Source: JACZQZ01 sp046756945 (GTDB lineage Bacteria > Pseudomonadota > Alphaproteobacteria > Rhodospirillales > 2-02-FULL-58-16). From it: 19,855 bases of DNA. Under the pieces are notes generated by a model, which was given only the letters and a program-made list of their open reading frames with translations, was not told where the DNA came from and searched no databases. Below, in pieces: positions 16,296 through 19,855 of this stretch. The position numbers and the translations under genes are program-made. Where the stretch lies: assembly GCA_046756945.1 (NCBI GenBank), contig JBHHXI010000045.1:1-19855 (forward strand), written 5' to 3'. Each line of letters starts with the position of its first letter. Position 1 is the stretch's first letter.

Positions 16296-16712
16296 CTAAC
16301 GCGGACCGCGCTCCGCCACCAAACGGCGGACGGTGCCGATGATCGTCTCCGGCGGCGCGTCCTGGAGCAGCACCTCGCCGACGCCTAATTTCTTCAGCGC
16401 GGCCACGTCCTCGTCCGGCATCACGCCGCCGGCCATGAGGATGATGTCGTCGGCGCCGGATTTCCCGAGAAGATCGATCATGCGCGGAAGGATGGTCATG
16501 TGGGCGCCCGACAAGAGGCTGACGCCGAGCACGTCCACGTCCTCCTGGACGGCGGCGTCGACCACTTCTTCGGGCGTGCGGTGAAGGCCGGTGTAAATGA
16601 CATCCATGCCGGCGTCGCGCAGGCAGCGGGCGACCACCTTGACGCCGCGGTCGTGCCCGTCCAGCCCGACCTTGGCCAGGAGCACGCGGATGACATCCGT
16701 TTTCTCGCTCAT
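16296..16712 (-). CDS. hcmB: B12-binding small subunit of the acyl-CoA mutase
   Basis: The 138 residues form a stand-alone cobalamin-binding domain (HcmB is about 136). DGHDRG (18-23) is the DxHxxG motif whose His20 replaces the dimethylbenzimidazole as lower cobalt ligand. SLLSGAH (65-71) and MAGG (93-96) line the nucleotide-tail pocket. It pairs with the large subunit encoded at the far end of the same operon. It is the first gene of the tight four-gene cluster; the ligase ATG follows 35 bases after its stop. An 85-base gap separates it from the upstream carbonic-anhydrase-like gene, and no clear promoter or terminator is visible there. Small subunits of ICM and HCM look alike, so its type rests on its partner. 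Confidence 0.93.
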   Translation of the reverse strand: MSEKTDVIRVLLAKVGLDGHDRGVKVVARCLRDAGMDVIYTGLHRTPEEVVDAAVQEDVDVLGVSLLSGAHMTILPRMIDLLGKSGADDIILMAGGVMPDEDVAALKKLGVGEVLLQDAPPETIIGTVRRLVAERGPR

Positions 16713-16797
16713 CGCCGTCCGACCCCCCAGTGTTTCCGTCGCGCCCCGTAGGGATTACCACACTCGGCCGGGGCTCCGGAAGCCGGTTGCCCGGGCC

Positions 16798-17322
16798 TCA
16801 TATACCGGCGTCCAGGTATTCGCGCGCCAGATCCACGTAGTGGCCGGGAACCTCGGCGATGAGGCGCCGTTCGTCGTCGTTCAGCGCGCGGATGGGCCGG
16901 GCCGGAACGCCGGCCCACACCTGGCCGCTTTTCACCCGCGTGCCCGGCGTGACCACGGCGCCGGCGGCGACCAGGGTGTTGCTCTCCACATGGGCGCCGT
17001 CCATCACGGTCGCCTGCATGCCGATGAAACAGAAATCCTCGAGGGTGCAGGCATGGACGATGGCGGCGTGGCCGATGGTGACGTCCGAGCCGATGTAGGT
17101 GCCGAAGGTGTCGGCGTCCACATGCACGATGGTGCCGTCCTGGAGGTTGGTGCGCTCGCCGATGCGGATCTCCTGCACGTCGCCGCGGACGATGACGCCG
17201 AACCACAGGTTGGTGTCCGCTCCGATCTCCACGTCGCCGATGACGGTGGCCGTCGGCGCGACGAAAACAGTGTCGGCGATGCTGGGCAGCACGTTCCGGT
17301 AGGGCAGGATCAGGCCGGACAT
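16798..17322 (-). CDS. gamma-carbonic-anhydrase family protein (left-handed beta helix)
   Basis: The 174 residues consist of hexapeptide repeats forming a left-handed beta helix, ending in a C-terminal helix. NLQDGTIVHV and IGHAAIVHAC supply the three expected zinc histidines (His67, His85, His90). Relatives include archaeal Cam-type carbonic anhydrase, YrdA and PaaY. PaaY acts as a thioesterase in phenylacetate catabolism, so a CoA-related role is possible beside a CoA ligase and acyl-CoA mutase. GGAGGAG lies 6 bases before the ATG. It is 27 bases downstream of the alpha/beta hydrolase gene. The family is secure; substrate and activity are not. Confidence 0.9.
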   Translation of the reverse strand: MSGLILPYRNVLPSIADTVFVAPTATVIGDVEIGADTNLWFGVIVRGDVQEIRIGERTNLQDGTIVHVDADTFGTYIGSDVTIGHAAIVHACTLEDFCFIGMQATVMDGAHVESNTLVAAGAVVTPGTRVKSGQVWAGVPARPIRALNDDERRLIAEVPGHYVDLAREYLDAGI

Positions 17323-17349
17323 GGGGTTCTCCTCCGCTGATTAGGCTTG

Positions 17350-18051
17350 TCAGGCCTGCAACCAGTAGCGCATGACGGCGCTGACGGCACGCGGCCGTTC
17401 CAGGGGCGCCATGTGGCCGCAGTCCTCGATGACGACGAGTTTGGAGTTGGGGAGTCCTGCCGCCATTTCCTGGTGGCCGGCAAGGGGCGTCAGCGCGTCC
17501 TCGCGGCCGCACAGGACCAGCGCCGGGCAGTGGATGGCGCCCAGGTCCCGCCGGCCGTCGGGGCGGTTCATGATGGCGTTCTGCTGGCGCAGGAAGGCCT
17601 CTTTGCCGACGCGCTCGGCCATGGCCATGATGGTTCCGGTGAGGTCCCCGTCCTCCAGGCGGTCGGCATGGATCAGCATGGGAAGCAGCCTGGAGGTGAC
17701 GCCCTTGAAGTCGCCGTGCCGGGTCTGCTCGATGAAGGCGCGGCGATTTTCGCTCTGCTCGGGCGTATCGGCGCGGGCCGAGGTGTCGAGCAACGCCAGC
17801 CGCGTCACCCGGTCGGGCGCGTGGCGCATGACCGCCTGGGCCACGTATCCGCCCATGGACAGCCCGGCCAGGGCGAAGGTCTCCGGCGCCGTCTCAAGGA
17901 CAGAGCGGGCCATGTCTTCCAGGCAATCGTCGCCGGTGAGGTCGGCGACCGTGATCCCGGCGATGTCGGCGAGGGTGTCCGTCTGATGGCGCCACAGGGC
18001 CCCGTCGCAAAGCAGGCCGGGCAGCAGAACCAGCGGCGTCCTGGCGCTCAT
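17350..18051 (-). CDS. alpha/beta-fold hydrolase
   Basis: This is a small (233 residues) cytoplasmic alpha/beta hydrolase. The nucleophile elbow is GLSMGG with Ser65. Asp185 (CGREDALTP) and His213 (DCGHMAPLE) complete the triad, and the oxyanion-side loop is LLPGLLCDG (9-17). There is no signal peptide. The substrate is unknown; esters, thioesters or lactones are all possible. No ribosome site precedes ATG 18051. Instead its ATG overlaps the stop (ATGA) of a 17-codon upstream frame that does have GGAG, so initiation may be coupled. It heads a same-strand run of six genes ending in the mutase large subunit, and so may provide or process a substrate for that pathway. Confidence 0.88.
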   Translation of the reverse strand: MSARTPLVLLPGLLCDGALWRHQTDTLADIAGITVADLTGDDCLEDMARSVLETAPETFALAGLSMGGYVAQAVMRHAPDRVTRLALLDTSARADTPEQSENRRAFIEQTRHGDFKGVTSRLLPMLIHADRLEDGDLTGTIMAMAERVGKEAFLRQQNAIMNRPDGRRDLGAIHCPALVLCGREDALTPLAGHQEMAAGLPNSKLVVIEDCGHMAPLERPRAVSAVMRYWLQA

Positions 18052-18101
18052 CGCAGTGCGGTCCGGTGGGTCTTTCGACTGGGCGCGGCCGTGCCCGGCA
18101 T
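18048..18101 (-). CDS. possible 17-codon leader ORF coupled to the hydrolase
   Basis: On the minus strand an ATG at 18101 opens 17 codons (MPGTAAPSRKTHRTALR) ending in TGA at 18050-18048. This stop overlaps the hydrolase ATG as ATGA. GAGGAG lies about 10 bases upstream of the leader ATG, whereas the hydrolase itself has none. Small size makes chance possible, so expression is unproven. Confidence 0.35.
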   Translation of the reverse strand: MPGTAAPSRKTHRTALR

Positions 18102-18139
18102 GGGCGGAGTCTCCTCGACGAATCGTGAAAGGTCGGAAC

Positions 18140-18148
18140 GTTATACCA
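18140..18148 (-). promoter_or_regulatory. candidate extended -10 promoter of the hydrolase operon
   Basis: On the minus strand TGG-TATAAC (18148-18140) fits an extended -10 element (TGn before TATAAT-like). No good -35 is seen at the usual distance. A start near 18133 would give a leader of about 80 bases containing the 17-codon frame. Confidence 0.35.
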
Positions 18149-18192
18149 AGGCCGCGCGTCCGCCGCGATGTGAACGAGGATAAAGGACCAGA

Positions 18193-18220
18193 TTGACAGC
18201 GGGCCGCGAAAGCCTAATAT
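18193..18220 (+). promoter_or_regulatory. sigma-70 promoter of the DEAD-box helicase gene
   Basis: A perfect TTGACA (18193-18198) and TAATAT (18215-18220, 5/6) are separated by 16 bases. This is the strongest promoter-like pair in the window. Transcription from about 18227 would give a leader of roughly 64 bases before ATG 18291. It is divergent from the hydrolase promoter. Confidence 0.7.
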
Positions 18221-18290
18221 CCGGCTTCGAATATTGCGGAGCAGGGACCGCTCGACGGCCCCCGCGTAGCCGGTCAGATCCAAACACCTT

Positions 18291-19855
18291 ATGAACTTTT
18301 CCGATCTCGGGCTCAGCGAAGATGTCCTGCGGGCCGTTGCCGACGCAGGCTACACCGCGCCCACGCCCATCCAGGAACAGGGAATTCCCGTCGTCCTGAT
18401 GGGCCGCGACGTCCTTGGTTGCGCCCAGACCGGCACCGGCAAGACGGCCGGCTTCACCCTGCCCATGATCGACATCCTGGCGGCGGGCCGGGCCAAGGCG
18501 CGCATGCCCCGCTCGCTGATCCTGGAGCCGACCCGGGAGCTGGCGGCGCAGGTGGCCAAGAACTTCGATATCTACGGCAAGTACCACAAGCTGACCAAGG
18601 CGCTGCTGATCGGCGGCGAGTCCCTGGGCGACCAGATCAAAATCGTCGACCGCGGCGTGGACGTGCTGATCGCCACCCCGGGCCGGCTTCTGGATCTGTT
18701 CGAGCGCGGACGCCTTCTGCTCACGGACGTCAAGGTGCTGGTCATCGACGAGGCCGACCGCATGCTGGACATGGGCTTCATCCCGGACGTGGAGCGCATC
18801 GTTTCGGTGATCCCCAGGATACGCCAGACCCTGTTCTTCGCCGCCACCATGCCGCCGGAAATCCGCCGCCTGGCCGACGCCTTCCTCATGAACCCGAAGG
18901 AAATCAGCGTCGCCCCCCCGGCGACACCGGCGGAGACCGTGGTCCAGGGGCTCATCATAGTGGAGCACCGGGACGGCCGGCGCCCGGGTGGCGGCCAGAA
19001 GGAGAAACGCGCCGCCCTGCGCCGCCTGATCGAGCGCGAAGACGTGAAGAACGCGCTGGTGTTCTGCAACCGCAAGCGTGACGTGGGCGTCCTCCACCGC
19101 TCGCTGGCCCGCCACGGGTACAACACCGCCCAGCTGCACGGCGACATGCCGCAGCCGGCGCGCACCGCAACCCTGGAACGTTTCCGCCGGGGTGAAATCA
19201 CACTGCTCGTGTGCAGCGACGTCGCCGCCCGCGGCCTCGACATCAAGGAGATGAGCCACGTCTTCAACTTCGATGTCCCCAGCCACGCCGAGGACTACGT
19301 GCACCGCATCGGACGCACCGGGCGCGCCGGACTGAGCGGGCGCGCCTTCACCCTCGCCACGCCCGAGGACAGCCGCTACCTGGCCGCCATCACCCGCCTC
19401 ATCGGCAAGGAGATCCCGCGCGTCACCGTCGACGGGATCGCCGGCGCCGACCTGGAAGCGGTTTCCGAAAGGCCCTCCCGGCGGCGGCGCGGGCGCGGCG
19501 CCAGGGCCGAGCCCGCGGCGAAGCCCGAAACCCCGGCCAGGGCCAAGACCGCGGCCAGGCCCGAAACCCCGGCCACGGCAGAAAGCCGCGAAGAGCCCGG
19601 GCGCGGCGGGAAATCCAGGCGGCGGCGGAAACGTGGCCGCGGCGGACGCCCGCACGAACGCGAGAAAGCCGCCCAGCCTGCGCCGGCACGGGACGATGGG
19701 AGCGGCGGCCGTAAACCGGACAAGCCGGCACCGGCAGGACCCGACGGGCGGCCGGCCCGCAAACCGGACAAGCCCACGCCCCAAAAGCGTGAGGAGCCGA
19801 AAGGCCGTAAACCGGACAAGCCGGTCCTCGGCCTGGGCGATCACACCCCGGCCTT
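18291..19855 (+). CDS. DEAD-box RNA helicase, RhlE-like (3' end outside window)
   Basis: The product is an ATP-dependent RNA helicase of the kind used in ribosome assembly, RNA decay and cold adaptation. The frame is open to the window edge (521 codons seen). Motifs in order: Q motif TAPTPIQ (22-28), AQTGTGKT (45-52), PTRELA (80-85), TPGR (129-132), DEAD (153-156), AAT (184-186, in place of SAT), CSDVAARGLD (308-317) and HRIGRTGR (338-345). From about residue 390 a long basic, disordered tail rich in Arg, Pro, Ala and Lys follows, with three RKPDKP repeats. ATG 18291 is the first start after an in-frame TAG at 18267, but it lacks a strong ribosome site. The tail and leader suggest an RhlE-group enzyme; the exact orthologue is not decided. 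Confidence 0.93.
   Translation, partial: MNFSDLGLSEDVLRAVADAGYTAPTPIQEQGIPVVLMGRDVLGCAQTGTGKTAGFTLPMIDILAAGRAKARMPRSLILEPTRELAAQVAKNFDIYGKYHKLTKALLIGGESLGDQIKIVDRGVDVLIATPGRLLDLFERGRLLLTDVKVLVIDEADRMLDMGFIPDVERIVSVIPRIRQTLFFAATMPPEIRRLADAFLMNPKEISVAPPATPAETVVQGLIIVEHRDGRRPGGGQKEKRAALRRLIEREDVKNALVFCNRKRDVGVLHRSLARHGYNTAQLHGDMPQPARTATLERFRRGEITLLVCSDVAARGLDIKEMSHVFNFDVPSHAEDYVHRIGRTGRAGLSGRAFTLATPEDSRYLAAITRLIGKEIPRVTVDGIAGADLEAVSERPSRRRRGRGARAEPAAKPETPARAKTAARPETPATAESREEPGRGGKSRRRRKRGRGGRPHEREKAAQPAPARDDGSGGRKPDKPAPAGPDGRPARKPDKPTPQKREEPKGRKPDKPVLGLGDHTPA
19710..19823 (+). repeat. RKPDKP coding repeat, 48-base period
   Basis: The hexapeptide RKPDKP is encoded three times, at 19710-19727, 19758-19775 and 19806-19823, exactly 48 bases (16 codons) apart, inside the basic tail of the helicase. 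Near-identical codons point to recent internal duplication. More copies may lie beyond the window. Confidence 0.8.

Noticed and set aside
13840..16299. An 819-codon plus-strand open frame opposite the mutase operon
   Set aside because: It is antisense to three genes with clear catalytic motifs, and its His/Gly/Asp/Val-rich composition is typical of a reverse-strand shadow.
16713..16797. Cobalamin riboswitch upstream of the mutase genes
   Set aside because: The gap is only 85 bases and shows no B12-box-like sequence or the needed multi-stem structure.
18141..19844. A 567-codon minus-strand open frame opposite the helicase
   Set aside because: It is low complexity and antisense to a gene with all DEAD-box motifs and a strong promoter.

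Overview
The window reads as a high-GC alphaproteobacterial chromosome, most likely Rhodospirillales-like. The evidence is very strong GC bias in coding regions, the gene order alaC-hom-glpX-recJ, a class I PHA synthase, a PPi-type phosphofructokinase (an activity long known from Rhodospirillum rubrum) and a perfect CtrA-type box. The taxonomic placement is inference from gene content only. No transposase, integrase, CRISPR array or phage gene was seen.

Layout. (1) 2-517: the C-terminal part of an EAL-domain c-di-GMP phosphodiesterase, followed by a convergent tRNA-Glu(UUC). (2) 853-2067: a 6-phosphofructokinase with the residue signature of the pyrophosphate-dependent, reversible form. (3) 2157-2277: a long imperfect inverted repeat between two convergent genes. 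(4) 9025 down to 2313, minus strand: a lipoprotein with an OmpA-like domain, then alaC, hom, glpX and recJ, tightly spaced; glpX and recJ overlap by one base. (5) 9241-12176, plus strand: phaC and an unrecognised 315-residue protein whose upstream region carries TTAA-N7-TTAACC. (6) 18101 down to 12192, minus strand: an alpha/beta hydrolase (preceded by a possible 17-codon coupled leader ORF), a gamma-carbonic-anhydrase-like protein, and four near-contiguous genes for a B12-dependent acyl-CoA mutase system (small subunit, CoA ligase, MeaB-type GTPase, large subunit). (7) 18291 to the end: a DEAD-box RNA helicase with a basic repeat-bearing tail, cut by the window edge.

Two points stand out. 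First, the mutase would be labelled methylmalonyl-CoA mutase by default. However, its substrate-pocket residues (Ile94, Asp121, Gln212) match those of 2-hydroxyisobutyryl-CoA mutase, and the cluster carries its own CoA ligase and GTPase chaperone. The predicted pathway is 2-hydroxyisobutyrate -> 2-hydroxyisobutyryl-CoA <-> (S)-3-hydroxybutyryl-CoA, encoded beside a polyhydroxybutyrate synthase. Second, the GlpX protein is full length and well conserved overall, but it has lost four catalytic or metal-site residues of class II fructose-1,6-bisphosphatase (equivalents of E. coli Lys29, Asp61, Asp85 and Glu213). With a reversible PPi-phosphofructokinase 2 kb away, GlpX may have been freed from its FBPase role and kept for another one.
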